DNA of 64,000 bases. It comes from Mycobacterium sp. E2733 (lineage in GTDB: Bacteria > Actinomycetota > Actinomycetes > Mycobacteriales > Mycobacteriaceae). Position 1 is the stretch's first letter; each line of letters begins with the position of its first letter. Below are positions 1 to 11,881 of the stretch, piece by piece. A program made the position numbers and the translations under genes. Below the pieces are notes generated by a model. That model was given only the letters and a program-made list of their open reading frames with translations, searched no databases and was not told where the DNA came from. The DNA lies in contig NZ_LZJZ01000015.1 in the NCBI RefSeq assembly GCF_001667585.1, positions 62,001 through 126,000 on the forward strand, given 5' to 3'.

Positions 1-2240
1 TCTACGACACCCTGGTGCGCATGGCGCAGCCCTGGTCGCTGCGCTACCCACTGGTCGACGGCCAGGGCAACTTCGGCTCGCCCGGCAACGACCCGCCGGC
101 CGCGATGCGATACACCGAGGCGCGGCTGACTCCGCTCGCGATGGAGATGCTGCGTGAAATCGACGAGGAGACAGTCGATTTCATCCCGAACTATGACGGC
201 CGGGTGCAGGAGCCGACGGTTCTGCCGAGCCGGTTCCCCAACCTGCTGGCCAACGGCTCCGGCGGCATCGCGGTCGGCATGGCGACCAACATTCCCCCGC
301 ACAATCTGCGGGAGCTTGCCGAGGCCGTGTTCTGGTGCCTGGAGAACCACGAGGCCGACGAGGAAGCCACCCTGGCCGCGTGCATGGAACGCGTCAAGGG
401 CCCCGACTTCCCCACCGCCGGCCTGATCGTCGGAACGACGGGCATCGCCGACGCCTACAAGACCGGCCGCGGGTCGATCCGGATGCGCGGCGTGGTGGAG
501 GTCGAAGAGACCAGGGGCCGAACGTCTTTGGTGATCACCGAATTGCCGTACCAGGTCAACCACGACAACTTCATCACCTCCATCGCCGAGCAGGTCCGCG
601 ACGGCCGGCTCGCCGGCATCTCCAACGTCGAGGACCAGGGCAGCGACCGCGTCGGTGTGCGCATCGTCGTGGAGATCAAGCGCGACGCGGTGGCCAAGGT
701 GGTGCTGAACAACCTCTACAAGCACACCCAGCTGCAGACCAGCTTCGGTGCCAACATGCTGTCCATCGTCGACGGGGTCCCGCGCACGCTGCGGCTCGAC
801 CAGATGATCCGTCATTACGTCGCGCACCAACTCGACGTCATCGTCCGCCGCACCACCTACCGGCTGCGCAAGGCAAACGAACGGGCCCACATCCTGCGCG
901 GTCTGGTCAAGGCGCTCGACGCGCTCGACGAGGTGATCGCGCTGATCCGGGCGTCGGAAACGGTCGACATCGCCCGGGCCGGGCTGATCGAACTGCTCGA
1001 CATCGACGAGATCCAGGCCCAGGCGATCCTGGACATGCAGCTTCGCCGGCTGGCGGCCCTGGAGCGCCAGCGCATCATCGACGACCTGGCCAAGATCGAG
1101 GCCGAGATCGCCGATCTGGAAGACATTTTGGCCAAGCCGGAGCGCCAGCGTGGCATCGTGCGCGACGAACTCGCCGAGATCGTCGAGAAGCACGGCGACG
1201 ACCGCCGCACCCGGATCGTCGCGGCCGACGGCGAGGTCAGTGACGAGGACCTGATCGCCCGCGAGGACGTCGTCGTCACCATCACCGAGACCGGTTACGC
1301 GAAACGCACCAAGACCGACCTGTACCGCAGCCAGAAACGTGGCGGCAAGGGCGTGCAAGGCGCCGGCCTCAAGCAAGACGACATCGTGAAGCACTTCTTC
1401 GTCAGCTCGACGCACGACTGGATCCTCTTCTTCACCACACAGGGCCGGGTCTATCGCGCCAAGGCCTACGAACTGCCCGAGGCGTCCAGGACCGCCCGCG
1501 GCCAGCACGTCGCCAACCTGCTGGCCTTCCAGCCCGAGGAGCGCATCGCACAGGTCATCCAGATCCGCGGCTACGAGGACGCCCCCTACTTGGTGCTGGC
1601 CACCCGCAACGGCCTGGTGAAGAAGACCAAGCTCACCGACTTCGACTCAAACCGGTCCGGTGGAATCGTGGCGATCAACCTGCGCGACAACGACGAATTG
1701 GTCGGCGCGGTGCTGTGCTCGGCGGAGGACGACCTGCTGCTGGTGTCGGCCAACGGCCAATCCATCCGGTTCTCGGCGACCGACGAGGCGCTGCGCCCGA
1801 TGGGACGCGCCACCTCCGGCGTGCAGGGCATGCGGTTCAACACCGACGATTACCTGCTGTCGCTCAACGTGGTTCGCGAGGGCACCTACCTGTTGGTGGC
1901 GACATCCGGCGGCTACGCCAAGCGCACCGCAATCGAGGAGTATCCGGTGCAGGGCCGCGGCGGCAAGGGCGTGCTGACGGTGATGTTCGACCGGCGGCGC
2001 GGCAAGCTGGTGGGCGCGCTGATCGTCGATGACGACAGCGAGCTGTACGCCATCACCTCCGGAGGCGGGGTCATCCGCACCGCGGCGAGGCAGGTCCGCA
2101 AGGCGGGCCGGCAGACCAAGGGCGTTCGCCTGATGAACCTGGGTGACGACAACACATTGCTGGCCATCGCGCGCAACGCCGAGGAAAACGCGGACGAAGT
2201 CGTCGAGGAAGCGGAAGGCACCGCTGACTCGGACGGCTAG
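1..2240 (+). CDS. gyrA: DNA gyrase subunit A (5' end outside window)
   Basis: GyrA is the DNA-breaking and rejoining subunit of gyrase, which introduces negative supercoils as an A2B2 enzyme. The reading frame is already open at base 3 and the first visible residues ([11 protein letters not shown]) match the part just after the quinolone-resistance HPHGDAS segment, so about 92 residues are missing and the complete protein would be near 839 residues, the usual mycobacterial size. The catalytic tyrosine lies in [10 protein letters not shown] (codons near 105-135). The C-terminal DNA-wrapping domain has a GyrA box QKRGGKG and a second GRGGKG box. No intein interrupts the catalytic tyrosine region. 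The stop is TAG at 2238-2240; the next gene follows on the same strand. Confidence 0.98.
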   Translation, partial: YDTLVRMAQPWSLRYPLVDGQGNFGSPGNDPPAAMRYTEARLTPLAMEMLREIDEETVDFIPNYDGRVQEPTVLPSRFPNLLANGSGGIAVGMATNIPPHNLRELAEAVFWCLENHEADEEATLAACMERVKGPDFPTAGLIVGTTGIADAYKTGRGSIRMRGVVEVEETRGRTSLVITELPYQVNHDNFITSIAEQVRDGRLAGISNVEDQGSDRVGVRIVVEIKRDAVAKVVLNNLYKHTQLQTSFGANMLSIVDGVPRTLRLDQMIRHYVAHQLDVIVRRTTYRLRKANERAHILRGLVKALDALDEVIALIRASETVDIARAGLIELLDIDEIQAQAILDMQLRRLAALERQRIIDDLAKIEAEIADLEDILAKPERQRGIVRDELAEIVEKHGDDRRTRIVAADGEVSDEDLIAREDVVVTITETGYAKRTKTDLYRSQKRGGKGVQGAGLKQDDIVKHFFVSSTHDWILFFTTQGRVYRAKAYELPEASRTARGQHVANLLAFQPEERIAQVIQIRGYEDAPYLVLATRNGLVKKTKLTDFDSNRSGGIVAINLRDNDELVGAVLCSAEDDLLLVSANGQSIRFSATDEALRPMGRATSGVQGMRFNTDDYLLSLNVVREGTYLLVATSGGYAKRTAIEEYPVQGRGGKGVLTVMFDRRRGKLVGALIVDDDSELYAITSGGGVIRTAARQVRKAGRQTKGVRLMNLGDDNTLLAIARNAEENADEVVEEAEGTADSDG

Positions 2241-2354
2241 TCGGTGACAATCCCGGGGGTCCGGGGAACAGCCGGGCAATTAGACTCGGCCCGACCAGAC
2301 AAAATGTGACTGCCATCGCCCCGGGGGTCGTGGCAGGAGATCAAAGGAGTCGGG

Positions 2355-3260
2355 GTGAGCTCACCGAACGAGCCGGGCGCCCCCAAAAAGGGTGATGGCC
2401 TCAATGGGGATGGTTCGGCCGAGCGCGCCGGCGTACACCGCGCGACGCCGCCCGCACAGCCCGGTCGCGCCCCGGATGCCCCGGATTCACCGCAGTGGCA
2501 GCGTGGCGGGCCCAGGCCCTCGCAGGCGCCGCAGCGGCAGACCGAGCCGCCGACCGAGGCCCGGCCTTCGGGGCCGCCCACCGGCGTGGAGGCGCGGCTG
2601 AACCGCTTCATCTCCGGCACCGCGGCCCCAGGCGCCGGCGCGCCCCCGCAGGCGAAGAACCAACCGCACGAGACCGACGCCCCGCCGGCGCGCGGGGACG
2701 GGCCGCCGGCGGAGGCCTATGCCAGCGAGTTGCCGGACTTGTCCGGCCCGACGCCGCGTGGGCCGCAGCGCAAGACGCCGCCCGACCGCACGCCGGAGGC
2801 TGCGAGCCCGCTGGGGTCCGGCCGTTCGTCGGGCTCCGAAAGCCGGGAGGGCCGCGAAGGCCGCGAAAGCCACACCCAGGTGTCCCGGCGGCCGCGCGGC
2901 CCTGTGCGGGCCAGCATGCAGATCCGCCGGATCGATCCGTGGAGCACGCTCAAGGTCTCCCTGCTGCTCTCGGTTGCCCTGTTCTTCGTCTGGATGATCG
3001 CCGTCGCGTTCCTGTACCTCGTGCTCGGCGGCATGGGCGTCTGGTCGAAGCTGAACAGCAACGTCGGCGACCTGCTGAACAACACCAGCGGCAGCAGCGG
3101 CGAGCTGGTCTCGAGCGGCACCATCTTCGGCGGCGCCGTGTTGATCGGTTTGGTCAACATCGTGTTGCTGACCGCGATGGCCACCATCGCCGCCTTCGTC
3201 TACAACCTGACCACCGATCTCATCGGCGGCATCGAAGTGACGTTGGCCGACCGCGACTAG
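2355..3260 (+). CDS. DUF3566 membrane protein (Rv0007 orthologue)
   Basis: Conserved actinobacterial membrane protein of unknown biochemical role, always close to gyrA. The GTG start at 2355 is preceded by an AAAGGAG ribosome site at 2344-2350. The first roughly 190 residues are Pro/Gly/Arg-rich and probably disordered; the C-terminal third has the DUF3566 domain ([15 protein letters not shown]) with two membrane spans, one at about residues 200-225 and one at about 255-285. It sits 114 bp after gyrA and is likely co-transcribed with it. The function is not known; the family assignment rests on the C-terminal motif and the position. Confidence 0.9.
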   Translation: MSSPNEPGAPKKGDGLNGDGSAERAGVHRATPPAQPGRAPDAPDSPQWQRGGPRPSQAPQRQTEPPTEARPSGPPTGVEARLNRFISGTAAPGAGAPPQAKNQPHETDAPPARGDGPPAEAYASELPDLSGPTPRGPQRKTPPDRTPEAASPLGSGRSSGSESREGREGRESHTQVSRRPRGPVRASMQIRRIDPWSTLKVSLLLSVALFFVWMIAVAFLYLVLGGMGVWSKLNSNVGDLLNNTSGSSGELVSSGTIFGGAVLIGLVNIVLLTAMATIAAFVYNLTTDLIGGIEVTLADRD

Positions 3261-3320
3261 CGTTTTTGGGGGTGGGGCGGCGATTGCGGTAATCTCGTCG
3301 CTCGGCCGTACCCCGAGTAC

Positions 3321-3394
3321 GGGCCTATAGCTCAGGCGGTTAGAGCGCTTCGCTGATAACGAAGAGGTCGGAGGTTCGAGTCCTCCTAGGCCCA
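3321..3394 (+). tRNA. ileT: tRNA-Ile(GAT)
   Basis: Full cloverleaf: acceptor stem GGGCCTA pairs with TAGGCCC, anticodon loop CTGATAA with anticodon GAT, T-loop GGTTCGAGTCC. Discriminator base is A at 3394. CCA is not encoded. It is the first of two tRNA genes after gyrA, the usual mycobacterial arrangement. Confidence 0.97.
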
Positions 3395-3399
3395 CAACC

Positions 3400-3558
3400 A
3401 TGTGCCCGTCAAGACGTTGCGTAAGACTTGCCCTGCCCATCACACTGATCGCTGTGGTGGCGGCGGTGGTGGTGCGGTCCCGACGCGGAGTCGAGGTCTG
3501 GCACGTGGCGGTGGACGACACGACCGGTCAGCCACCCAGTCACGTTGAGGGGCCTTAG
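3400..3558 (+). CDS. possible small membrane-anchored protein between the two tRNA genes
   Basis: A 52-codon ORF begins with ATG five bases after tRNA-Ile and ends with TAG inside the 5' end of tRNA-Ala. It has a basic start (MCPSRRCVRLALP), one hydrophobic segment at about residues 9-25, and a short tail containing RGVEVWHVAVDD. Position and layout recall the very short DLW-39 family proteins found next to this tRNA gene in actinobacteria, but the match is weak and there is no clear ribosome site because the tRNA lies directly upstream. It may be a chance ORF. Confidence 0.3.
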   Translation: MCPSRRCVRLALPITLIAVVAAVVVRSRRGVEVWHVAVDDTTGQPPSHVEGP

Positions 3559-3621
3559 CTCAGTTGGTAGAGCACCGCCTTTGCAAGGCGGGTGTCAGGG
3601 GTTCGATTCCCCTAGGCTCCA
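3549..3621 (+). tRNA. alaT: tRNA-Ala(TGC)
   Basis: Cloverleaf with acceptor GGGGCCT pairing with AGGCTCC (one G-T pair), anticodon loop TTTGCAA with anticodon TGC, T-loop GGTTCGATTCC, discriminator A at 3621. CCA not encoded. The glycolipid-type island starts directly downstream. I found no second copy of the tRNA 3' end that would mark an attachment site. Confidence 0.97.
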
Positions 3622-4006
3622 CAGATCGCGGACGCCCGGTCGTCGGGCATGGCGAAAGAGCATCGTAGGAGTCGGCATAACGGCCCGGCCGAAACCGATT
3701 TCAGGTAACTCACGCCACGCCGGGAATCGTCGCGCGTTTAACGTCCCGGTCGATAGTGATCCCGCTAACATGTGAAAACACCGATCGCGTGACCGGTGTA
3801 TCGCAGCCGCTGTGGGGCGGCTGACCTGCGAGAAAGCCCAAGCCCGACCACACACCCCAAAGATCGACGTCGCAGTAGGCAACCCGGCGACGGCGAGGGT
3901 GCCAGCCAGCGATGAGGCGGCCCACGACGCATCTGCACCTTTGCCGCGAGGAGGAAATTGCTTTGTTCGGGCCAATATCGAGCGGGGTGCGGACTGAGGA
4001 TGGGCA
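3622..4006 (+). promoter_or_regulatory. gene-free leader upstream of the polyketide synthase
   Basis: This 385-bp stretch separates tRNA-Ala from the pks start and holds no convincing gene. A GCCCG/CGGGC hairpin (3634-3648) follows the tRNA and could help end the tRNA transcript, although no T-run follows. An inverted repeat ACACCG-N10-CGGTGT lies at 3778-3799 and could be an operator. The end, GAGGA at 3996-4000, is the ribosome site for pks. The pks promoter is presumably here, but I cannot place it with confidence. Confidence 0.4.
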
Positions 4007-7000
4007 ATGTCTTCGGGTCCGTTAGTCACTCCCGTTGCCGTCATCGGCATGGCTTGCCGGCTGCCCGGAGGCATCGACTCACCAGAACGGTTATGGGAGG
4101 CGTTGCTCCGCGGTGACGACCTGGTCACCGAAATTCCGCCGGATCGTTGGGACGCCGACGAGTTCTACGACCCGCAGCCCGGCGTGCCTGGCCGGTCGCT
4201 GTCGAAATGGGGCGCATTCCTGGACGACGTCGCCGGTTTCGATCCCGAGTTTTTCGGCATCACCGAAAACGAAGCGACCGCGATGGATCCGCAGCACCGT
4301 TTGCTGCTGGAGACCTCCTGGGAGGCGATGGAGCACGCCGGTCTGACTCGCAACGCGCTGGCCGGATCGCGGACCGGCGTCTTCATGGGACTGATGCATG
4401 ACGACTACCAGTTCGTGCACGCCGAGGCCAACGCCCTGGAGGGGCCGTACGGCTACATGGGCAACAGCTTCGCCATGGGCTCCGGCCGGATCGCCTACAC
4501 GATGGGGCTGCGCGGCCCGGCGATGACCGTGGATACGGCTTGCTCATCCGGCCTGGCGGCGGTGCATCTGGCTTGCCGCAGCCTGCATGACGATGAGAGC
4601 GATATCGCCCTGGCGGGTGGAGCCTCGGTGTCATTCGAACCACGCAAATCCTGTTCGGGTTCAGCCATCGGAATGCTCTCTGCGACAGGGCGCTGCCATG
4701 CGTTCGACGTCGCCGCCGACGGGTTTGTTGCCGGGGAGGGCTGCGCCGTGCTTCTCCTCAAGCGGTTGCCGGATGCGCTTCGCGACGGCGACCGGATCTT
4801 GGCCGTGCTCCGGGGCACGGCCGCTAACCAGGATGGCCGCACGGTGAATATTGTGACGCCATCGCACGCCGCACAGGTCGAGGCCTACCGGGCCGCGTTG
4901 GCCCTGGCGGATGTGGACGCCCGTACCGTCGGCATGGTCGAGGCGCACGGCCCCGGCACGCCGGTGGGTGACCCGATCGAATACGCCAGCCTGGCAGAGG
5001 TATACGGCCTCGACGGGCCGTGCGCGCTCGCATCGGTGAAGACCAACTTCGGGCACACCCAGTCGGCCGCCGGAGCGCTGGGGCTGATGAAGGCGGTCCT
5101 CGCGGTGCAGCACGGTGTGATTCCGCGCAATCTGCACTTCACCCGGCTGCCCGATGAAATGGCCCAAATCGAAACCAACCTCTTTGTGCCACAAGACAAT
5201 ACGTCGTGGCCCAGCAACGGCCACCACGGACCCCGCCGCGCGGCGGTGTCGTCGTACGGATTCTCGGGGACCAACGTGCACGCGATCGTGGAGCAAGCTC
5301 CCGGCGGGAACGTACCCGAATACGCGCCGGCCTCGGCCGGCATCGCGGGCCCGCTGCTTTTCCCGCTGTCAGCCACCTCGGCCGCCGGACTGCGGCGAAC
5401 CGCGGGGCGGCTCGCCGACTGGATCGACGCACACCCCCAGGGGTTGACGGCATCCGATCTGGCGTACACCCTTGCTCGCCGACGTGCGCCCCGGCCGGTG
5501 CGCACGTCGGTTATCGCGGACAATCTCGAAGAGCTGACTCGGGGCTTGGCCGAGGTCGCCGAAGGAGACTTCCCATACCAGCCAACGGTCGGGCAGGACG
5601 ACCGAGGACCGGTATGGCTGTTCTCCGGGCAGGGTTCGCAGTGGGCCGCGATGGGCGCCGACCTGCTCGCGACCGAACCGGTGTTTGCCGCGACAGTGGC
5701 CGAGGTGGAGCCGCTGATCGCCCGGGAGTCGGGATTCTCGGTGGCTGAAGCGATTTCGGCGCCCTCCGCCGTGAGCGGGATCGACCGGATCCAGCCCGCC
5801 CTGTTCACCATGCAGGTCGCGCTGGCGGCCACGATGAGCGCCTACGGGGTGCGGCCGGGCGCCGTGATCGGTCACTCGATGGGCGAGGCCGCGGCCGCGG
5901 TTGTGGCGGGAGCGCTATCGCTGGAGGACGGCGTACGCGTCATCTGCCGCCGCTCGCGGCTGATGTCGACGATCGCAGGTTCCGGGGCGATGGCGTCGGT
6001 GGAACTGGCGGCCGAGCAAGTGCTGCTGGAGCTGATGGCTCGCGGCGTCGACGACGTCGTGCTGGCAGTGGTGGCCTCGCCGCAGTCCACGGTGATCGGC
6101 GGCGCGACCGAGGCGGTGCGCGATCTGGTCGCAGCGTGGGAGCAACGAGACGTGTTGGCCCGCGAGATCGCCGTCGATGTCGCCTCGCACTCCCCACAGG
6201 TCGACCCGATCCTCGACGAGCTGTCCGACGTGCTGGCGGAGCTCAGACCCATGACACCCGAGGTGCCCTTCTACTCCGCGACCGCGTTCGACCCGCGCGA
6301 GGAACCCGTGTGCGACGCCTGGTATTGGTCGGACAATCTCCGCCACATGGTGCGCTTCGCCGCAGCCGTGCAGGCGGCGTTGGAGGACGGCTACCGGGTA
6401 TTCGCGGAGTTGGCTCCGCATCCCCTACTGACCCACGCGGTCGAGCAGACTGCCGCCGGACTCGGCATGCCGCTGGCCGCACTCGCCGCCATGCGCCGGG
6501 ATCAGGAGCTGCCGCACGGACTGCGCGGATTCCTCGCGGATCTGCACAGTGCCGGCGCCGCAATCGATTTCTCGGTGACCTGCCCGGGGGGACGGCTGGT
6601 GGACGCGCCACTACCGACGTGGAACCACCGCCCGCTGCTGTTGACCCGCAACGGTCAGGTGTCGCGGGCACGCGGTGTTTGCACCGTCCCGGTGCACCCA
6701 TTGATGGGGCCGCATGTTCGATTGCACGAGCCGGAGCGCCATGTTTGGCAGGGTGAGGTCGGCACCGCGGCGCAACCCTGGCTGGGCGACCACCGGATCC
6801 ACAATGTCCCGGTCCTGCCGGGAGCGGCCTATTGCGAGATGGCATGGGCCGCTGCCCATAACGTCCTCGGCGAGCAATCCGAGGTCCGGGATATCACTTT
6901 CGAGGCGACGCTGCTCCTGGACGACGAGACGCCGATATCCGCGGCCGCGTCGGTGACCTCGCCGGGCGTCGTCGATTTCGTTGTGGAGACCTTCCAGGCC

Positions 7001-10000
7001 GGCTCCCGGACCCGACGGGCGACGGCAGTGCTGCATGTTGCAGCGGATGAGGACGCGCCGGCTTACGACATGCCCGCCCTGCTCGCGGCCCACTCGCGCC
7101 GGCTGGAGGGGGCCGAGTTGCGGAAGCAGTTCGACGAGCACGGTTTGCAGTACGGTGCGGCTTTCGCCGGACTGGCCGCGGTGCACCGCGCGGACGAGGG
7201 GGTGGGCACGCTGCTGGCCGAGGTCGGGCTGCCCGGCCCGATCCGCTCGCAACAGAGCGCCTACGGCGCGCATCCCGCCTTGCTGGATGCGTGCTTCCAG
7301 TCGGTGGCGGCACATTCCGCCGCCCGGGCCGCGGGTAGCTCCGGCCTGCTGCTGCCCCTGCGCGTACGCCGGATCCGTGCCTACGCTCCCGCCCGCACCG
7401 CGCGCTACTGCTATACGAGGGTGACATGTGGTAGCGGGCCCGGGTTGGAGGCCGACCTCGATGTGCTCGATGAGCACGGGACCGTCCTCGTCGCGGTGCG
7501 CGGGCTGCAAGTCGGCACCGGCGCCTCCGAGGAGGCCAACCGTGATCGCGTGCTGAACGAACGGCTGCTGACCATCGAGTGGGAACAGCGGACGCTGCCC
7601 GCTGTGGACCAGGTAGGACCGGGAGCCTGCTTGTTGATCAGCACTTCTGCGACGGCAGCGGTCATGGCCACGAGCCTGACCGATGCGTTGAAAGCCGAAG
7701 GCGCCGGCTGCATAACCATGACGTGGCCGCAGCATTCGGACCACCGGGCCAACGCCGAATCGCTCGCCTCCCATCTGGCTGGCCACGGGGTCGCCGGCGT
7801 AGTCATACTCACCGGTCCCCGGAACGGCAACCCGGACGAGGAGTGTGCCCTGCGCGGCGGGGACTACGTGCGTCACCTGGTGCGAATCACCCGGGAGATC
7901 ACCGAATTCGACTCGGAACCGCCGCGCCTGTACGTGGTGACCCGCGCCGCCCAGGCGGTGCTGCCCGGGGTTACGACGAACCTGGAGCAGGCCGGGCTCC
8001 GCGGCCTGGTGCGAGCGATCAGCACTGAATATCCGCATCTGCGAGCCGCCCACATCGACATGGATGAGAACACCGACGCCCAGCAGCTGGCACGCCAGCT
8101 GCTGGGGCCCTCGCAGGAGGACGAGACCGCCTGGCGCAACGGCCAGTGGTACGTGGCGCGCCTGACGCCCGCCCCGTTACGCCCTGAGGAGCGGCGGACC
8201 GCCGTCGTGGACCACACGCGGGCCGGAATGCGCGTACAGATCCGCACGCCTGGCGACCTGGAAACAATGGAACTGGCTGCGTTCCAACGCGTTCCGCCCG
8301 TGCCCGGAGAGATCGAGATCGCGGTGACCGCATCCAGCATCAACTTCGCCGATCTCCTCTTCGCCTCGGGACAGGACTCCGGTAGCGACGGGGATGCACC
8401 ACAGCTCGGCAAGGATTTTGCCGGCATTGTGAGCGCGGTCGGCCCGGACGTGACAACTCACCGGGTGGGCGACCATGTCGGCGGGTTCTCCGAAAACGGC
8501 TGCTGGGCAACATTTGTCACCTGTGACGCCCGCCTCGCGGTGACGTTGCCACCCGGCCTCGCGGATGACCAGGCGGCCGCCGTGAGCACACCGCACGCCA
8601 TCGCCTGGTACGGGCTACACGATCAGGCGAGGATCGCCGCCGGCGACCGTGTCCTGATCCACTGCGCCACCGGTAGTGTCGGGCAGGCTGCGATCGCGAT
8701 CGCCCGTGCCGCAGGAGCGGAGATCTTTGCCACCGCCGGCAGCGAGGAGCGGCGAAGGCTATTGCGCGACGGGGGCATCCAGCACGTCTACGACTCGCAC
8801 GGCACCGCATTCGCTCAGCAGGTACGCCGCGACACCGACGGCGAGGGCGTGGACATCGTGCTCAACTCACTCACCGGCCCCGCGCAGCGGGCAGGGCTGG
8901 ACGCGCTGGCGGCCGGCGGGCGATTCGTGGAGATCGGTAAGCACGATGGCCATGCGAACACGCAGCCGGTCCCCTTCCCGTTACACCGCAACATGACGCT
9001 TCATCACATCGATCTGACAAGGCTGTCCGAGAGTCACCCGAACCGGATCAACGAACTGTTGGCCACGGTGTACCGCCACGTGGCAGACGGTGAATCGCCG
9101 TTACCTGAGATCATTCACTACCCGATGGCCGCTGCGGCCACGGCTCTGCGCGTGAAGAGCGACGCGGAGCGCACGGGCAAGTTCGTGCTCGACGCGCCCC
9201 AGTCCGGGCACACCAGAGTCGTGGTACCGCCCGAGCACGTCCCGGCGTTCCGTCCTGACGGCTCTTACATCATCACCGGCGGTTTGGGCGGCATCGGCGT
9301 TTTCCTCGCCGAGAAGATGGCCGCCGCGGGTTGCGGCCGCATCGTGCTCAGTTCGCGCGGCCAGCCCAATTCCAAGACGCTGGAAACGATCGAGTTCATG
9401 CGGGCGATGGGCACCGACATCGACGTGGAGTGCGGCGACATCACCGAAGCCGGCACGGCGGCGCGCCTGGTCGCCGCCGCGACCGCGACCGGGCTTCCGT
9501 TGCGCGGGGTCCTGCACGCGGCAGCGGTGTTCGAAAACGCAATGCTGGCCAACATGACCGACGATCTGATCGACCGCAATTGGGCGCCAAAGGTCCACGG
9601 AGCGTGGAACTTACACCAAGCCACGGTCGCTCTTGACCTGGACTGGTTCTGCTTGTTCTCCTCGGCGGTAGGTCTGGTGGGCTCGCCCGGGCAGGCGGCC
9701 TACGCGGCGGCCAACGGCTGGTTGGACGCATTCGCGCGGTGGCGGCGCACCCAGGGGCTGCCCGCCACCGCGATCGGTTGGGCGTTGTGGGGCGAGGTGG
9801 GTCAGGCCACCGAGCGCCGAGCCGAGGCCGGTGACGATGTGGGTCCCGGACAGGGCGGCGAAGGCACCGCCCTGGCGCACTGGCGTGACACCGCTTTCAC
9901 CGCCGACGAGGGGGCCCACGCGTTCCAGGCCCTGCTGTGCCACGACCGCCCGTATTCCGGATACGCAAGGATGACGGGAACGCCGTGGTTTGCCGCCTAC

Positions 10001-10387
10001 GCGCAGCGCAGCAAGTTCGCCGAACTATTCCGGTCCAAGGACCAGACATCCGCGGGCAAGGGCGAATTGCTCAGCGAGTTGTGCGCGCTGCCACCAGAGG
10101 AGCGGCCTATCCGCCTTCGCCGGATGATCTCCGACGCGGTCAGCCTGATCCTGCGGCGAACCATCGATCCGGATCACCCCCTCTCCGAATATGGCCTCGA
10201 CTCGATGGGCAACCTCGAGTTGCGCACCCGCATCGAGGCCGAGACAGGGATACGCGTCACCACCAACGACATCACCACGATTCGGGGCCTGGCCGGGCTG
10301 CTATCCGAGACGCTGGAATCTCAATGGCCGGCAGACGACGGCCCCGACACACTGCACGTCGACATGTCCGCTCGCCCAAGGAATTGA
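4007..10387 (+). CDS. Mas-like iterative type I polyketide synthase (KS-AT-DH-ER-KR-ACP)
   Basis: A 2126-residue single-module synthase very like mycocerosic acid synthase (about 2110 residues). Domains: KS about 1-430 with active-site Cys179 in DTACSSG; AT about 520-860 with Ser624 in GHSMGE and a VASH motif, which in this family goes with methylmalonyl-CoA; DH about 895-1170 (HPLMG, then [12 protein letters not shown]); ER about 1405-1720 with an NADPH loop; KR from about 1750 with GGLGGIG and an intact Ser/Tyr/Asn set; ACP at the C-terminus with phosphopantetheine Ser2066 in LDSMGN. All catalytic sites look intact. Expected product: a fully reduced multimethyl-branched fatty acid made by repeated extension. 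ATG at 4007 has GAGGA upstream. papA follows after 10 bp. Confidence 0.95.
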   Translation: MSSGPLVTPVAVIGMACRLPGGIDSPERLWEALLRGDDLVTEIPPDRWDADEFYDPQPGVPGRSLSKWGAFLDDVAGFDPEFFGITENEATAMDPQHRLLLETSWEAMEHAGLTRNALAGSRTGVFMGLMHDDYQFVHAEANALEGPYGYMGNSFAMGSGRIAYTMGLRGPAMTVDTACSSGLAAVHLACRSLHDDESDIALAGGASVSFEPRKSCSGSAIGMLSATGRCHAFDVAADGFVAGEGCAVLLLKRLPDALRDGDRILAVLRGTAANQDGRTVNIVTPSHAAQVEAYRAALALADVDARTVGMVEAHGPGTPVGDPIEYASLAEVYGLDGPCALASVKTNFGHTQSAAGALGLMKAVLAVQHGVIPRNLHFTRLPDEMAQIETNLFVPQDNTSWPSNGHHGPRRAAVSSYGFSGTNVHAIVEQAPGGNVPEYAPASAGIAGPLLFPLSATSAAGLRRTAGRLADWIDAHPQGLTASDLAYTLARRRAPRPVRTSVIADNLEELTRGLAEVAEGDFPYQPTVGQDDRGPVWLFSGQGSQWAAMGADLLATEPVFAATVAEVEPLIARESGFSVAEAISAPSAVSGIDRIQPALFTMQVALAATMSAYGVRPGAVIGHSMGEAAAAVVAGALSLEDGVRVICRRSRLMSTIAGSGAMASVELAAEQVLLELMARGVDDVVLAVVASPQSTVIGGATEAVRDLVAAWEQRDVLAREIAVDVASHSPQVDPILDELSDVLAELRPMTPEVPFYSATAFDPREEPVCDAWYWSDNLRHMVRFAAAVQAALEDGYRVFAELAPHPLLTHAVEQTAAGLGMPLAALAAMRRDQELPHGLRGFLADLHSAGAAIDFSVTCPGGRLVDAPLPTWNHRPLLLTRNGQVSRARGVCTVPVHPLMGPHVRLHEPERHVWQGEVGTAAQPWLGDHRIHNVPVLPGAAYCEMAWAAAHNVLGEQSEVRDITFEATLLLDDETPISAAASVTSPGVVDFVVETFQAGSRTRRATAVLHVAADEDAPAYDMPALLAAHSRRLEGAELRKQFDEHGLQYGAAFAGLAAVHRADEGVGTLLAEVGLPGPIRSQQSAYGAHPALLDACFQSVAAHSAARAAGSSGLLLPLRVRRIRAYAPARTARYCYTRVTCGSGPGLEADLDVLDEHGTVLVAVRGLQVGTGASEEANRDRVLNERLLTIEWEQRTLPAVDQVGPGACLLISTSATAAVMATSLTDALKAEGAGCITMTWPQHSDHRANAESLASHLAGHGVAGVVILTGPRNGNPDEECALRGGDYVRHLVRITREITEFDSEPPRLYVVTRAAQAVLPGVTTNLEQAGLRGLVRAISTEYPHLRAAHIDMDENTDAQQLARQLLGPSQEDETAWRNGQWYVARLTPAPLRPEERRTAVVDHTRAGMRVQIRTPGDLETMELAAFQRVPPVPGEIEIAVTASSINFADLLFASGQDSGSDGDAPQLGKDFAGIVSAVGPDVTTHRVGDHVGGFSENGCWATFVTCDARLAVTLPPGLADDQAAAVSTPHAIAWYGLHDQARIAAGDRVLIHCATGSVGQAAIAIARAAGAEIFATAGSEERRRLLRDGGIQHVYDSHGTAFAQQVRRDTDGEGVDIVLNSLTGPAQRAGLDALAAGGRFVEIGKHDGHANTQPVPFPLHRNMTLHHIDLTRLSESHPNRINELLATVYRHVADGESPLPEIIHYPMAAAATALRVKSDAERTGKFVLDAPQSGHTRVVVPPEHVPAFRPDGSYIITGGLGGIGVFLAEKMAAAGCGRIVLSSRGQPNSKTLETIEFMRAMGTDIDVECGDITEAGTAARLVAAATATGLPLRGVLHAAAVFENAMLANMTDDLIDRNWAPKVHGAWNLHQATVALDLDWFCLFSSAVGLVGSPGQAAYAAANGWLDAFARWRRTQGLPATAIGWALWGEVGQATERRAEAGDDVGPGQGGEGTALAHWRDTAFTADEGAHAFQALLCHDRPYSGYARMTGTPWFAAYAQRSKFAELFRSKDQTSAGKGELLSELCALPPEERPIRLRRMISDAVSLILRRTIDPDHPLSEYGLDSMGNLELRTRIEAETGIRVTTNDITTIRGLAGLLSETLESQWPADDGPDTLHVDMSARPRN

Positions 10388-10397
10388 AGGGACAAGA

Positions 10398-11864
10398 GTG
10401 TTCGTAGGTGCAGGCCCAGCGCGCGGGCTGTTCGTGGGAACGGTGCGTGACTGGGTACCAGAGCCGGGCAGGGTCGTGTCTTGGCGAGCGTCGCCGGCCT
10501 CGGTTGAGAAAGTCTTGCAGGCCCCGATCAGCGACGTTCCGCTCAGTGCCATGCAAGAAGCCCACCTGCGCGGCTTTTCACGGTATGCGGCCCGGGGCCT
10601 CAACTACGCCCGGCTAGTGATCGGCTCTGGCGACGAACCCGGGCGGTGCGATATCCGAGCCATGAGTTACGTCATCAACGCACACCTTCGCCGGCACAAG
10701 ACGTATCACAGTTGGTTCGTGTACCAAGATGCGGAAACCATTGTCCGGCATACCATCGACGATCCCGCCGACATCGAATTCATGCCCGTCCGGCACGAGG
10801 AGATGACGACAAGCGAGTGGCACCAGTTCGTGCTGTCCACCCCTGATCCGGTGCAATGGGATTGCTTCAGGTTCGGCATCATTCAGCGTGCGGACCACTT
10901 CACGTTTTTCTCGATCGTCGATCACATCCACTGTGACCCGACGATCCTCTCGGGCTTGTATACCGAGATCCTGATGAACTACCGCGTCCTGGTTAAGGGC
11001 GGGGCGCTCGTTCAGTCACCACCCCCGGCCAGTCACGACGATTTCTGCATTCGGGAAAAGCAGCGACTGTCGGCCTTGAGCCCGGCCTCCCCTGAGGTTC
11101 GCAAGTGGATCGAGTTCGCCGAAGACAACGGCGGGACCCTGCCGGACTTCCCCCTCCCTCTCGGTGACTTGTCGGTACCCACTGGTGGTGACCTCGCGGT
11201 GGAGCGGCTGATGGATCAGGACCAGACAGCCGAATTCGAATCCCTTTGCACGCAAGCAGGGGCCCGGTTCAGCGGCGGTTTGTTCGCCTGCGTGGCGCTA
11301 GCCGAATATGCGATCACCGGTGCGCCAACATATTACGGACTTACTCCGACCGACAAGCGCAGGTCGTTGGCGGAGTTCTCCACGATGGGGTGGTTCACCG
11401 GCGTGGTTCCGTTGACTGTCCCCGTCAATCCGACCTCTTTTGAAGAGACCGCCCGTGCGGCGCAGGGTTCCTTCGATTCGAATCTCGATCTGGCGGATGT
11501 GTCATTCAACGACGTATTGAAGTTGGCGCCGTGGCTCAGACCGTGGGGTCCCAACTGCACCATGGTCAACTACATGGATACGGGGCTGCCGCCGTTCTCC
11601 GCGACCGTCGCCTCGCACATGAAGGATGCGAACATCCGGATCTACTGCGACCCAAGGGATCCGGCGCACGTGTATATCTCGGTGATTCGCCTCTTCGACG
11701 AGGTGTCGATATGGGTGAATTTTCCCAACAATCCCATGGCAAGGGACTCGGTGACCCGATACCTGAATGCGTTGAAATCCGTCTTCAGCCGAGTCGTGAA
11801 CGGCCGTCCCGGAGGTGCACCTATGGCTGAAGTCACGGACCTCGCCTACGCGGACGACGACTGA
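10398..11864 (+). CDS. PapA-type acyltransferase
   Basis: Polyketide-associated protein (condensation-domain superfamily) of 488 residues that would move acyl chains from the PKS or from another acyl-lipid onto a hydroxyl group. The active-site motif HxxxD is seen as H176-I-H-C-D180, with Pro where Gly is more usual. The frame is open upstream inside pks, but the start is taken as GTG 10398: it begins 10 bp after the pks stop, has GAAGG in front, and gives the usual start ([13 protein letters not shown] near residue 10). It lies in the same operon as pks and almost certainly works on its product. The acceptor, a sugar or lipid hydroxyl, cannot be read from the sequence. Confidence 0.88.
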   Translation: MFVGAGPARGLFVGTVRDWVPEPGRVVSWRASPASVEKVLQAPISDVPLSAMQEAHLRGFSRYAARGLNYARLVIGSGDEPGRCDIRAMSYVINAHLRRHKTYHSWFVYQDAETIVRHTIDDPADIEFMPVRHEEMTTSEWHQFVLSTPDPVQWDCFRFGIIQRADHFTFFSIVDHIHCDPTILSGLYTEILMNYRVLVKGGALVQSPPPASHDDFCIREKQRLSALSPASPEVRKWIEFAEDNGGTLPDFPLPLGDLSVPTGGDLAVERLMDQDQTAEFESLCTQAGARFSGGLFACVALAEYAITGAPTYYGLTPTDKRRSLAEFSTMGWFTGVVPLTVPVNPTSFEETARAAQGSFDSNLDLADVSFNDVLKLAPWLRPWGPNCTMVNYMDTGLPPFSATVASHMKDANIRIYCDPRDPAHVYISVIRLFDEVSIWVNFPNNPMARDSVTRYLNALKSVFSRVVNGRPGGAPMAEVTDLAYADDD

Positions 11865-11881
11865 CGGGCCGGGCCGCGCCG

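Noticed and set aside
1..400. gyrA intein
   Set aside because: The catalytic Tyr region [10 protein letters not shown] is uninterrupted.
6611..8053. 480-codon minus-strand ORF inside the PKS gene
   Set aside because: Arg/Gly/Pro/His-rich translation typical of high-GC antisense frames; the plus strand is clearly the PKS.
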